The notes under the pieces: generated by a model | Database searches by the model: none | Seen by the model: the letters and a program-made list of their open reading frames with translations, nothing else | What the model was told of the DNA's origin: nothing | Program-made: the position numbers and the translations under genes | NCBI RefSeq assembly: GCF_009767585.1 | Contig: NZ_WSNW01000001.1 | Span: 2,564,041 to 2,628,040 of the forward strand | Direction of reading: 5' to 3' | Source: Coprobacillus cateniformis | GTDB lineage: Bacteria; Bacillota_I; Bacilli_A; Erysipelotrichales; Coprobacillaceae | DNA length: 64,000 bases | Part shown: positions 1 to 7,282 of the stretch, piece by piece | Layout: the number at the start of each line of letters is the position of its first letter | Position numbering within the stretch: the first letter of the stretch is position 1

Positions 1-16
1 TTTTTATTTTCGCCAT
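1..16 (-). CDS. IS256-family transposase, first codons only
   Basis: Reading leftward from 16, the sequence encodes MAKIK, identical to the start of the full transposase at 7372. An AAGGAGAT ribosome binding site lies just upstream (about 23-30 on this strand). The gene continues beyond the window, so its integrity cannot be judged. Confidence 0.85.
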
Positions 17-105
17 AAATATGTATCTCCTTTTTCTTTTATTGTATCAATATTTAAAAAAGTGTGCAGTAGTTTATCTATTTACACACTTTATATTACA
101 CTCCC
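1..105 (-). mobile_element. IS256-family insertion sequence, left-edge fragment
   Basis: These 105 bases are the exact reverse complement of the first 105 bases of the complete IS256-family element at 7283-8643. They include its terminal GGGAGTGT (read inward from 105), the leader and the transposase start codon. The element therefore runs leftward off the window. Its terminus abuts IS3 copy 1 directly and that IS3 copy lacks its own last ~45 bases, so the IS256 appears to have landed inside the IS3 end. The far side and its target duplication lie outside the window. Confidence 0.9.
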
Positions 106-106
106 T

Positions 107-679
107 CTAGCTTAACTGTTTTTTTGCATAACTTCTTTCATACTGATTTGGACTTTGATAATTACAGTGACTATGCGTTCTCACTGTATTATAAAATGTC
201 TCTATATATTCAAATATCAGCTTATATGTATCATCATAATTTTGGATTTTGTACTGGTTTAACCACTCCCTCTTTATTAATGAGTGAAACGATTCTATAC
301 ATGCATTGTCCCATGGACATGCTTTTTTTGAATAGCTTCGTTTCATTTTTTCTGTTATTTCTTTATATAATTCACTTGTAAACTGTATTCCTCTATCACT
401 ATGTATTATTACTGGTTTTTCAATGTTTCTTCGCTCCTGTGCTATTTTTATTGCTTCAAGCACTGATTCTGCTGTCATATCTTTTGTAAGTACCCATGAT
501 ACTATTTTCCTTGAAAACAGGTCCATTACACTTGTCAAATAAACAAAACCTGAAACACCAAGTATTTGAGTTACAGCTCTTAAAGAAACACTTTTAATAC
601 CAGCAGTCTCTTCTATGTATTCTTTGATTGCCTCATAAAGTACGTTTACTGGCTGCTTACTATGCTCATAGCTTTTTTT
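107..679 (-). pseudogene. IS3-family OrfB transposase with in-frame internal deletion (copy 1)
   Basis: OrfB would be made by -1 frameshifting at the A7 run (673-679 on the plus strand). The frame then stays open to the stop at 107. It encodes the OrfB N-terminus up to TQILGVS and then jumps straight to GFVYLTSVMDLFSRK of the rve integrase core. In full IS3/IS150 OrfB about 100 residues lie between these points, including the HTH_21 region and the first catalytic Asp (the DxT/DIT motif). The second Asp (IIHSDRG) and the Glu (CIESFHS) remain. The predicted product lacks one of the three DDE residues and should be inactive alone. Confidence 0.85.
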
Positions 680-966
680 AATATTTCAACGGCATCTTTC
701 AGATCTCTGTTTTCTTTTTTTAAACGAGCAAGTTCTTTTGCGTCATCACTCGAAAAGTTTCCTGATCCTCTAAATAAATCTCTATTTTCATCTTTACTTT
801 CATTTTTGACTTTTGTGTCACTAAACTGTTTACACCATCTATGAATTGAGCTGTTGGAAATTCCCAAGTTTTTAGCTACTTGTTCAAAAGTTAATTCAGG
901 ATGATCTTTTCTATATTGAACTGCATCCAATTTAAATTGTTTATCTATCACTTTTTTCCTTGCCAT
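646..966 (-). CDS. IS3-family OrfA, helix-turn-helix (copy 1)
   Basis: A 106-aa protein of the HTH_8/Transposase_8 type. It has an N-terminal helix-turn-helix (FEQVAKNLGISNSSIHRW) that in this family binds the terminal inverted repeats, followed by a leucine-zipper-like C-terminus (ELARLKKENRDLKDAVEIL) used for multimerisation. The end of the gene contains the AAAAAAAG slippery site that feeds orfB. A good ribosome binding site (AAGAGGTACTAAAT before ATG) supports the start. The copy at 4758-5078 encodes the same protein. Confidence 0.9.
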   Translation of the reverse strand: MARKKVIDKQFKLDAVQYRKDHPELTFEQVAKNLGISNSSIHRWCKQFSDTKVKNESKDENRDLFRGSGNFSSDDAKELARLKKENRDLKDAVEILKKAMSIVSSQ

Positions 967-1076
967 ATTTAGTACCTCTTTTTCTTATTTTAGATTAGTA
1001 TTCTTTTCAAAATTTTTCAATTCATTTTTTTAGACATTATTTCTATTTAACTGGTACTAAATTTATACTAGCACTA

Positions 1077-1165
1077 TCACAGCGTACTCTGACATTATAT
1101 CCGAGAAAACGAGCAAAAGTATTACTATGTGTAATCAGAGTTTTTTCTTTACTAAATTCCATCTC
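1077..1165 (-). pseudogene. Fragment of group II intron reverse transcriptase/maturase
   Basis: Read leftward, this stretch encodes LEMEFSKEKTLITH followed by FARFLGYNVRVR. This is the recognisable end of the RT domain in group II intron-encoded proteins (leucine-rich L-x-L-S-x-E-K-T, then FLGY). It is cut at 1076 by IS3 copy 1, and a stop lies upstream at about 1170. Only about 30 residues remain and no intron RNA domain V was seen, so it is a relic. The match is by motif memory alone. Confidence 0.5.
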
Positions 1166-1289
1166 TAGTGTGATACTTATAAATTATGTAAGTTCTTGCT
1201 TAATTTTCTCACAATCCTGTCGATTACCATTTCAGATTACCTCATTTCTTGTTTTTTTCATATAATAATTTTCTTAAAAACTGTCCAAT

Positions 1290-1615
1290 TTAGTGTATTT
1301 TATCCAACTCTATCTCTCATATATAAAGAATTGACAGAAAATATGATAAAAAGCTATTCAAAAAAGCTACCTGCGAAATAATGCATGTATAGAAACATTT
1401 CATGCATCAATAAAACGTGAGTGGATAAACAGATTTAAAATCCAGGGTTATGAAAACTAATATTTGAATAGTTGGAAAAATTTTTAAACACAATGAGAAT
1501 ACGTTCGCATTGTGAATATATGTTGCCGGACCAATTTGAGAAAAAATATAAAATGTTAGACGAGACAAACTAAATTCTTGTATTTAACTTGTCCGAAATC
1601 TTGACATAGTACCAG
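1290..1615 (+). pseudogene. Decayed IS3-family orfB remnant with one terminus
   Basis: Two frames encode pieces homologous to the end of the OrfB in this window: IYKELTENMIKSYSKK, then after a frameshift NNACIETFHASIKREW and NRFKIQGYEN. The Glu-containing CIETFH block corresponds to CIESFHS in the full-length relatives. Further stops follow. The end of the relic (1607-1615) reads inward from the right as CTGGTACTATGTCAAGA, matching the orfB-side terminus of copy 2 at 4172. This shows where that family's terminus lies. It is an older, diverged insertion in opposite orientation to the two fresh copies. Confidence 0.75.
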
Positions 1616-1687
1616 TGCTTCATACACTGTACAATACCTAATCAGCGAAAAAATCTAATTACTATTTTTCTCTATAAAGTTCATTAA

Positions 1688-2830
1688 TTATTCATCACTT
1701 AAGTAGGTAGTAATTATCTTTTTATAGATGTCAATTTGTTCAAAATAATTACTAATTTCCACATATTCATTGATTTGGTGAGGAACTGTAGTAACACCAG
1801 GTCCAAAAACCACTATATCAAATTGTTTCTGTGACTTTATAAACTCTGCAGCATCTGTAGTAGCAGGGCCTCCTAAAACTGGTAACGGTGTATCAAACTG
1901 TTTTTGAATAGCTTGAATCAATGTGGAGTTTTTGTTGGCTTCAACGGGAATTTTGTTGTAATTAATAGTTAACTCCAATGGAAATAAATTATCTTGATTT
2001 AATTGTGCAACTGTTTCCTTTAATAGAGCAATCACTTTACCATTATCAAATTCTGGTATAGTCCGTATATTTCCTTGTGCAATAGCCTTATTTGGAATAC
2101 TATTTATTTGGGTTCCACCGCGAATAATTGTGACATTATGTATTGTTTTTCCCAATTCTTCATTGATATAATCGTTTGATATCTTGTCCATTTTTTGATT
2201 GAATACCATAATGCAATCATTTAAACGTCTAATAGCATTATATCCCTCCTGTGGCATTGAACTATGTGCTTCTTTACCATTAGACACTACCGTATAGTTA
2301 ATAGATCCTTTATGAGCATAGCCTAAAACATATCCAGTAGGTTCCCCAATAATAAGTGCATCCAAATCATCTGTATAACCTTCTTTTGTCAATTGTTCAG
2401 CTCCTAGTTCTCCAACCTCTTCCCCAACAGTCGCCAACAATTTGATTGTCCCATTAAATGGACATCCTTCTTCTTTTAATTCAATCATAGCAATGACCAT
2501 CGCCATTAATCCGGCCTTCATATCTGTCGATCCGCGTCCATAGAGACGATTACCTTCAATATGCGCCTCAAAAGGTGGATAATTCCACATGCTTTCATTT
2601 CCAGCAGACACAACATCCATATGCCCAGAAAGCCCTAAGACTTTGCCGTGCCCTGTAGAAATAGTTACAACCAAGTTATCTCGTCCTGGACAATAAGGCA
2701 CTCTTTCACTTTCAATACTGTAATCTATAAATAGTTTAGAAAGATAGGATGCTACTTCTGCTTCTTTCCCGTTTACTGATGGAATTCGAATAACATCTTG
2801 TAATACTTGAATTTTTTTTTGATCATTCAT
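1688..2830 (-). CDS. M20 family metallopeptidase (ArgE/DapE type)
   Basis: A 380-aa cytoplasmic amidohydrolase of the M20/ArgE-DapE-CPG2 family, which hydrolyses N-acyl-amino acids or small peptides with two zinc ions. Visible motifs in order are LGLSGHMDVV (first metal His and Asp), GRGSTDMKAGL (bridging Asp), GEEVGELGAEQ (catalytic Glu pair), GEPTG and a late HQINEYVEI (metal His). The central dimerisation domain is present, so length and motifs are complete. The start is set by TTGGAGGTATAAG upstream. It is the only intact non-mobile gene between IS elements here. Whether the substrate is acetylornithine, succinyl-DAP or a peptide cannot be told. Confidence 0.85.
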   Translation of the reverse strand: MNDQKKIQVLQDVIRIPSVNGKEAEVASYLSKLFIDYSIESERVPYCPGRDNLVVTISTGHGKVLGLSGHMDVVSAGNESMWNYPPFEAHIEGNRLYGRGSTDMKAGLMAMVIAMIELKEEGCPFNGTIKLLATVGEEVGELGAEQLTKEGYTDDLDALIIGEPTGYVLGYAHKGSINYTVVSNGKEAHSSMPQEGYNAIRRLNDCIMVFNQKMDKISNDYINEELGKTIHNVTIIRGGTQINSIPNKAIAQGNIRTIPEFDNGKVIALLKETVAQLNQDNLFPLELTINYNKIPVEANKNSTLIQAIQKQFDTPLPVLGGPATTDAAEFIKSQKQFDIVVFGPGVTTVPHQINEYVEISNYFEQIDIYKKIITTYLSDE

Positions 2831-3036
2831 ATCTTATACCTCCAATATCATTATAATCTGCTACTATTAGTTTAGCTCAGAATTTAGAATAATAAACTAG
2901 TATAAATGAAAAACGATTAGAAAGATGCATAAGCCAACATCATTATTCAAATCTTTTATTTCATTTTTATAATTAAAGAGTTCTTTTAGCCAATTACTGT
3001 AACTTCATACACTAATTTTAATAAAAAAGTAATGAT

Positions 3037-3790
3037 TTAACATTTTTTAATTTGGATTATATTAGCTAACTCGTCATCATCAAATTTTATAAAAAATTCT
3101 TTTTCAAACAGTTGTAAATTTTCTTTCAAATCATTATATAAAGGCTTGTTTCATTTCTTATTGATTTATTCTCTTTTTGTAATCGATAGATTTAACATGT
3201 AATATGCATAAATAACCCAACTTCCTGATCAGATGATAAGCCATGCAATACTTTCTTTATTCTAAGAATAGTCTTTGGCAAAATTTTCTTTAATAACTGA
3301 AGGTCAAAACCTTCCAACTGTTCTTCCAAGTAAGCATATATCGCATCATAATTTACTGACATGACAGATTCTAAAGTTTCTAAAGATAACAAAATATCTA
3401 GTTTATCTGATGAAATATCAAATAGTTTTGAAATTGGAATGTATGGTATACCATATAATTCTTGATTATAAGTCCCTACCTCACACACAATCCTTTGTTT
3501 TTTTGTATTTGATTTACTTTTCTTAGCAAGTATTCATGATCAGAAATCACTAATAGAATTATATCCGTATTTTCTAAATACGAATGTGACTCAATATAAT
3601 TTTTTATTTGAATAGCCGCACTCTCTCCAGTTATACGCAAACTAATGATTGCTTAAGAATTCTCTTGTTTTTGATACTATTGCTGAATTTCCGAATATAT
3701 TTGTTGATAAGAATCAATCTCTTCAAAGAATCGTGACAGCCCACTTTTCGAGAACAGTCTAATGCGATAAGGGTAGCTGGGATACAAACA
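3037..3790 (-). pseudogene. Degraded LevR-type PRD regulator (EIIA-Man-like and PRD remnants)
   Basis: Translating leftward in shifting frames gives a colinear series of LevR/sigma54-type PTS regulator segments. They are RFFEEIDSYQQIYSEIQQ, then RITGESAAIQIKNYIES (family form TGEGTA), then VISDHEYLLRKVNQI, then VGTYNQELYGIPYIPISKLF, then a PRD piece ending EVGLFMHITC, and finally NLQLFEKEFFIKFDDDEL. At least two stop codons and three frameshifts separate them. The N-terminal HTH and ATPase region is missing. The live parent would have activated a mannose/fructose-family PTS operon, none of which survives nearby. Confidence 0.7.
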
Positions 3791-4005
3791 TATTTAATGT
3801 TTATTCCAGTTTCAATAACTATTAAAAGTAAAGTCTAAAAATGCTAATTATTGAATGAATCACATAATTGCATTTCAGATATATTTGAACCTTTAAAATT
3901 GTATGACAAATAGAGCATCTATACATGTGCTCAAAAAGAAGATATTTATAGAAAAGAACCTAAGATGCTTTGATATGCGAGCGACCAAATTTTTCAAGTT
4001 GATAA

Positions 4006-4203
4006 ATAACTGATGCCAAGCGCAAAAGCAAAATAAGAAAGACTAACAATGATAAAAAAGAGACTTTTCTTATTTGTTCAGTATTCTTTGATAGAGATTA
4101 TACTAGAGTCGCTCAGCGTAAGCTCGATATGAAACAAGCTCGTGAATTAACCCGTCATCATGCTTCTGTTACTGGTACTACGTCAAGAAAAAGTACCAGT
4201 TAA
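4006..4203 (+). pseudogene. Truncated ORF of unknown function, cut by IS3 copy 2
   Basis: After a stop at 4003 the frame is open through RDYTRVAQRKLDMKQAREL and TRHHASV, then runs into the IS3 terminus at 4172 and stops at 4203. The last ten codons come from the IS end. The sequence is locally less AT-rich than its surroundings, which suggests foreign origin. No start codon is supported and I do not recognise the protein. The remainder of 3791-4005 holds only short broken frames. Confidence 0.35.
4168..4171. repeat. Probable target-site duplication of IS3 copy 2, left
   Basis: GTTA occurs immediately outside both ends of the element (here and 5189-5192). IS3-family elements make 3-5 bp duplications. 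Four bases could match by chance, so this is moderate support. Confidence 0.5.
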
Positions 4204-4218
4204 ACTGAAATATTTCAT

Positions 4219-4791
4219 CTAGCTTAACTGTTTTTTTGCATAACTTCTTTCATACTGATTTGGACTTTGATAATTACAGTGACTATGCGTTCTCACTGTA
4301 TTATAAAATGTCTCTATATATTCAAATATCAGCTTATATGTATCATCATAATTTTGGATTTTGTACTGGTTTAACCACTCCCTCTTTATTAATGAGTGAA
4401 ACGATTCTATACATGCATTGTCCCATGGACATGCTTTTTTTGAATAGCTTCGTTTCATTTTTTCTGTTATTTCTTTATATAATTCACTTGTAAACTGTAT
4501 TCCTCTATCACTATGTATTATTACTGGTTTTTCAATGTTTCTTCGCTCCTGTGCTATTTTTATTGCTTCAAGCACTGATTCTGCTGTCATATCTTTTGTA
4601 AGTACCCATGATACTATTTTCCTTGAAAACAGGTCCATTACACTTGTCAAATAAACAAAACCTGAAACACCAAGTATTTGAGTTACAGCTCTTAAAGAAA
4701 CACTTTTAATACCAGCAGTCTCTTCTATGTATTCTTTGATTGCCTCATAAAGTACGTTTACTGGCTGCTTACTATGCTCATAGCTTTTTTT
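4219..4791 (-). pseudogene. IS3-family OrfB transposase with in-frame internal deletion (copy 2)
   Basis: Same architecture as copy 1: frameshift into OrfB at the A7 run (4785-4791), N-terminus to LGVS, abrupt junction to GFVYLTSVMDLF, then the intact second half of the rve domain with IIHSDRG and CIESFHS, ending YAKKQLS. The first catalytic Asp and its helical subdomain are absent. Since both copies share the same junction, the deletion arose before one copy gave rise to the other. Confidence 0.85.
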
Positions 4792-5078
4792 AATATTTCA
4801 ACGGCATCTTTCAGATCTCTGTTTTCTTTTTTTAAACGAGCAAGTTCTTTTGCGTCATCACTCGAAAAGTTTCCTGATCCTCTAAATAAATCTCTATTTT
4901 CATCTTTACTTTCATTTTTGACTTTTGTGTCACTAAACTGTTTACACCATCTATGAATTGAGCTGTTGGAAATTCCCAAGTTTTTAGCTACTTGTTCAAA
5001 AGTTAATTCAGGATGATCTTTTCTATATTGAACTGCATCCAATTTAAATTGTTTATCTATCACTTTTTTCCTTGCCAT
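4758..5078 (-). CDS. IS3-family OrfA, helix-turn-helix (copy 2)
   Basis: A 106-aa protein identical to that encoded at 646-966, with an HTH (LGISNSSIHRW) and a leucine-zipper tail. It presumably binds the inverted repeats. Its 3' end overlaps the OrfB frame at the slippery A7 sequence. Confidence 0.9.
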   Translation of the reverse strand: MARKKVIDKQFKLDAVQYRKDHPELTFEQVAKNLGISNSSIHRWCKQFSDTKVKNESKDENRDLFRGSGNFSSDDAKELARLKKENRDLKDAVEILKKAMSIVSSQ

Positions 5079-5188
5079 ATTTAGTACCTCTTTTTCTTAT
5101 TTTAGATTAGTATTCTTTTCAAAATTTTTCAATTCATTTTTTTAGACATTATTTCTATTTAACTGGTACTAAATTTATACTAGCACTA

Positions 5189-5626
5189 GTTATTAAAAGT
5201 AGATGATGTAAGAAAAAAATATTTTAATAAAGAAATATCTGTACTAGAGACAGCATTAAGAATGGTAGATTCTTATAAAGAGTATGGACAAAAAAATTAT
5301 GATGAAATGCTAAAAAAATAGAAAAACAGCATTTAGGTAATGATAATTTTGTAATTCAAACTTATCATATAGAAACGGCATTTTGGCAAAAAGAGAACGA
5401 AGAGCGTGAAAGGAAAGCAAAAGAATTAGAATTACAAAGGAAACGTGAAAAGCCAGATGAACAAGTTGAAAATGAACCAGTCCCAAAAGAAGAAAAAGAA
5501 GAACATCAAATTCCTACATTTAATAATTATGACAATCTGCCACATTATTATTTTGAGACATCTTTATTAGAAAAAATAAAGATATCGTTGTTATATATTG
5601 CATTTGTTTTTAAAAGAATATTTTAA
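5189..5626 (+). pseudogene. Frameshifted remnant of a charged, coiled-coil-rich protein
   Basis: Two overlapping frames form one product: KVDDVRKKYFNKEISVLE to NYDEMLKK then a stop, and, after a slip in an A7 run near 5311-5317, KQHLGNDNFVIQTYHIETAF to a Lys/Glu-rich helix and a hydrophobic tail ending VFKRIF. The 5' part is removed by IS3 copy 2. Such tails occur in mobilisation or conjugation proteins, and a recombinase gene lies downstream, but I do not recognise the family. It is probably part of a decayed integrative element. Confidence 0.4.
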
Positions 5627-5641
5627 AAACAAACATGAGAA

Positions 5642-5908
5642 ATGAAAGGGTGTGAAAAAAAAGTGTTTTATTATAAGAAAAATAAGAAGTATGCTGAAAT
5701 AATGCCACATACAAAAAATAAAGTTATTGAAAAATATACCATCTTAAAAACCGATCAAGCTGATTTAGGCTGGGAAACAGTTTCAACCGTTCCAGTTGTA
5801 GAAATAAATGGAATTCGTATGATTGATGAAAAAATGATACGAATTTTAAGGGAACTGATATATCAGGAATATGAAATTTTAGGTAAGAAAGAAAACAATA
5901 AATATTAA
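5642..5908 (+). CDS. Hypothetical small protein of the integrative-element remnant
   Basis: An 88-aa (ATG 5642) or 81-aa (GTG 5663) charged protein, C-terminus EYEILGKKENNKY. The ATG lacks a ribosome binding site. The GTG is preceded by GAAAGGG at about 13 nt, so the shorter form is as likely. It contains no recognised domain, signal peptide or membrane segment. It lies between the broken ORF at 5189-5626 and the recombinase gene and probably belongs to the same element. Confidence 0.45.
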   Translation: MKGCEKKVFYYKKNKKYAEIMPHTKNKVIEKYTILKTDQADLGWETVSTVPVVEINGIRMIDEKMIRILRELIYQEYEILGKKENNKY

Positions 5909-6073
5909 TAATATCTTTATTACCAATAATTGTAAATAATAAAAGTAAGAATATGCATAAAATGATGAATATAATAAAAAATTGTCGAAAATAAGATATA
6001 ATAAGAAAACCGGTGGAAAAATATGGAAGACGTCTTTTAAAATAATAATAGAATTTTAAAAGGGAGTGTAATT

Positions 6074-7141
6074 ATGTTTTTAGAAATGGTTTTTAATGAA
6101 TTTATAAATGATAAGATAATTGATGTTGTTGATTCTACAATAGAGACAATAGAAAATAGATATAAAATTATAGATAAATACTTTCATAAAATTGATATAG
6201 AAAGTGTTAATAATAAAAATGTAGTGAGAGAGTTTCAAAAATATTTATTAAAAGATTGTAATTATAGTGTAAGTCACACAAATCATATAGTCGGATTGTT
6301 GAAACAAATATTTAAATTTGCAAAAGAAATGGGAATTATTGAATGCAATCGTATAGCTAGTATACCGACAATAAAAAAACAAGTTAAAATAGTAGAAGAA
6401 AAAAATGTTTGGAACTTAAAACAATATAATGATTTTAGATCTAATATTAATGTGATAAGAGATAAAGTCATATTTGATATGCTTTATTATTTAGGATTAA
6501 GAAAGGGTGAGTTGCTTTCGTTAAAATGGAGTGAAATAGATTTCTATAATAAAAAAATTAGAATACTTTCAACAGCAAGCAGAAAAAAGAAAATCGGTCA
6601 GGTTATAACACCACCAAAAACGTTAAATGGAAATAGAACATTAATAATGAATGACAGCTTATATAATTTATTATTTGATTATTATATGTCATTGAGAAAA
6701 AGATATGGCAATATTGATGAACTGTTTGTAGTAGGTAATGTTAAGATGATGAGTTTCAGTGTATTACAAAGATTATTAGATAAATATCAAAAAATGGTTG
6801 ATTTACCAAAAATAACCTTACATGGGTTTAGACATAGTCATGCGACTATGCTTGCAGAATTAACAACAGATATAAAAAGCGTAAGCAAGCATTTGGGACA
6901 TGAAAGCATAGAAACAACTGTTGATATATATTATCATTCATCTAATAAATCACAAGAAAGATTAGCAAGAATAATTGAGGATAAAATACAAGCAGAAAAT
7001 AAAGGACAGTTTGAAGTTTTGAAAAATGCAATTGAAAGACTTTTGGTTGGAGCAATAGGTTCAAGCGATTATACAAGTTCTGAATTAGATCGAATTATAC
7101 ATATGTATGATTATGTACGAAAGGAGGAGATAATAAGTTAA
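6074..7141 (+). CDS. Tyrosine recombinase / phage-type integrase
   Basis: A 355-aa tyrosine recombinase. An N-terminal SAM-like core-binding domain (about residues 1-110) precedes the catalytic domain. The catalytic Arg is in YYLGLRKGELLSLKW, the His-x-x-Arg pair in TLHGFRHSHATML, and the second His and nucleophile Tyr in HLGHESIETTVDIYYH. All key residues are present and the length suits XerC/Tn916-type integrases. AAAAGGGAGTG before the ATG supports the start. It likely cut and joined the ends of the element whose broken cargo lies upstream. A promoter and small transcript follow directly. Confidence 0.88.
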   Translation: MFLEMVFNEFINDKIIDVVDSTIETIENRYKIIDKYFHKIDIESVNNKNVVREFQKYLLKDCNYSVSHTNHIVGLLKQIFKFAKEMGIIECNRIASIPTIKKQVKIVEEKNVWNLKQYNDFRSNINVIRDKVIFDMLYYLGLRKGELLSLKWSEIDFYNKKIRILSTASRKKKIGQVITPPKTLNGNRTLIMNDSLYNLLFDYYMSLRKRYGNIDELFVVGNVKMMSFSVLQRLLDKYQKMVDLPKITLHGFRHSHATMLAELTTDIKSVSKHLGHESIETTVDIYYHSSNKSQERLARIIEDKIQAENKGQFEVLKNAIERLLVGAIGSSDYTSSELDRIIHMYDYVRKEEIIS

Positions 7142-7149
7142 AATAAAAC

Positions 7150-7177
7150 TTGAAATATAATGAAAGTATGATATAAT
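7150..7177 (+). promoter_or_regulatory. Sigma-A-type promoter for a small transcript
   Basis: TTGAAA (7150-7155), a 16-nt spacer and a perfect TATAAT (7172-7177) lie just after the integrase stop codon. The predicted start is near 7184. No open reading frame follows, only two hairpins, so it should drive a non-coding RNA. Confidence 0.65.
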
Positions 7178-7183
7178 ATAATT

Positions 7184-7282
7184 AGCAAAAAAGCAGAGAT
7201 AGTGCGGTTGATAAGTGGTGCAGACCCTGTCACCCGCACCAAGAAAAAATATACTCTAAGTTCTTGATATACAAGAATTTAG
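7184..7282 (+). ncRNA. Candidate small RNA, interrupted by IS256
   Basis: Downstream of the promoter a GTGCGG/CCGCAC stem (7202-7207 with 7234-7239) encloses a second GGTG/CACC stem. Then comes the left half of a 14-bp terminator stem starting ACTCTAAG (7253). The right half, ending TTTAGAGT plus a T-run, lies at 8645-8660 after the IS256 insertion. Removing the IS and one target copy restores a complete stem with one G-U pair and a T7 tail. The RNA would be about 100-130 nt. Its family is not recognised. Confidence 0.55.
7275..7282. repeat. IS256 target-site duplication, left copy
   Basis: GAATTTAG occurs immediately before the IS at 7275-7282 and immediately after it at 8644-8651. Eight bases is the usual duplication length for IS256-family transposition, so this element inserted here as a single independent event. 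Confidence 0.9.

Larger units (their letters stand above)
106..1076 (-). mobile_element. IS3-family element, copy 1 (internally deleted, end cut by IS256)
   Basis: Bases 106-1076 match 4218-5188 at a constant offset of 4112; I saw no difference when reading both copies. The element carries orfA and an orfB joined by an A7 slippery run. Its orfA-side end reads TAGTGCTAGTAT inward, matching the inverted repeat of copy 2. The orfB-side terminus seen in copy 2 (4172-4217) is missing here because the IS256 at 1-105 interrupts it. The element is non-autonomous by appearance because orfB has lost a large internal part. Confidence 0.9.
4172..5188 (-). mobile_element. IS3-family element, copy 2 (full ends, internal deletion)
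   Basis: A 1017-bp element with both ends. The orfB-side end reads inward CTGGTACTACGTCAAG and the orfA-side end reads TAGTGCTAGTATAAA. Both continue into a strongly shared AGTACCAGTTAAA block. Bases GTTA flank it on both sides (4168-4171 and 5189-5192), a plausible 4-bp target duplication. At 1.0 kb it is shorter than the usual 1.2-1.5 kb of the family, consistent with the orfB deletion. It is in the same orientation as copy 1. Confidence 0.88.

Noticed and set aside
124..844. Plus-strand ORFs opposite the IS3 copies (85 and 60 codons)
   Set aside because: They lie entirely within the minus-strand transposase genes, lack ribosome binding sites and repeat exactly in copy 2.
5189..5626. Assignment as a relaxase tail
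   Set aside because: The charged, coiled-coil composition is suggestive but no relaxase motif is present; the family is left open.
7184..7282. Identification of the split RNA as a known riboswitch or as tmRNA/4.5S RNA
   Set aside because: The conserved cores I know for those families are absent; only the promoter, hairpins and terminator are supported.
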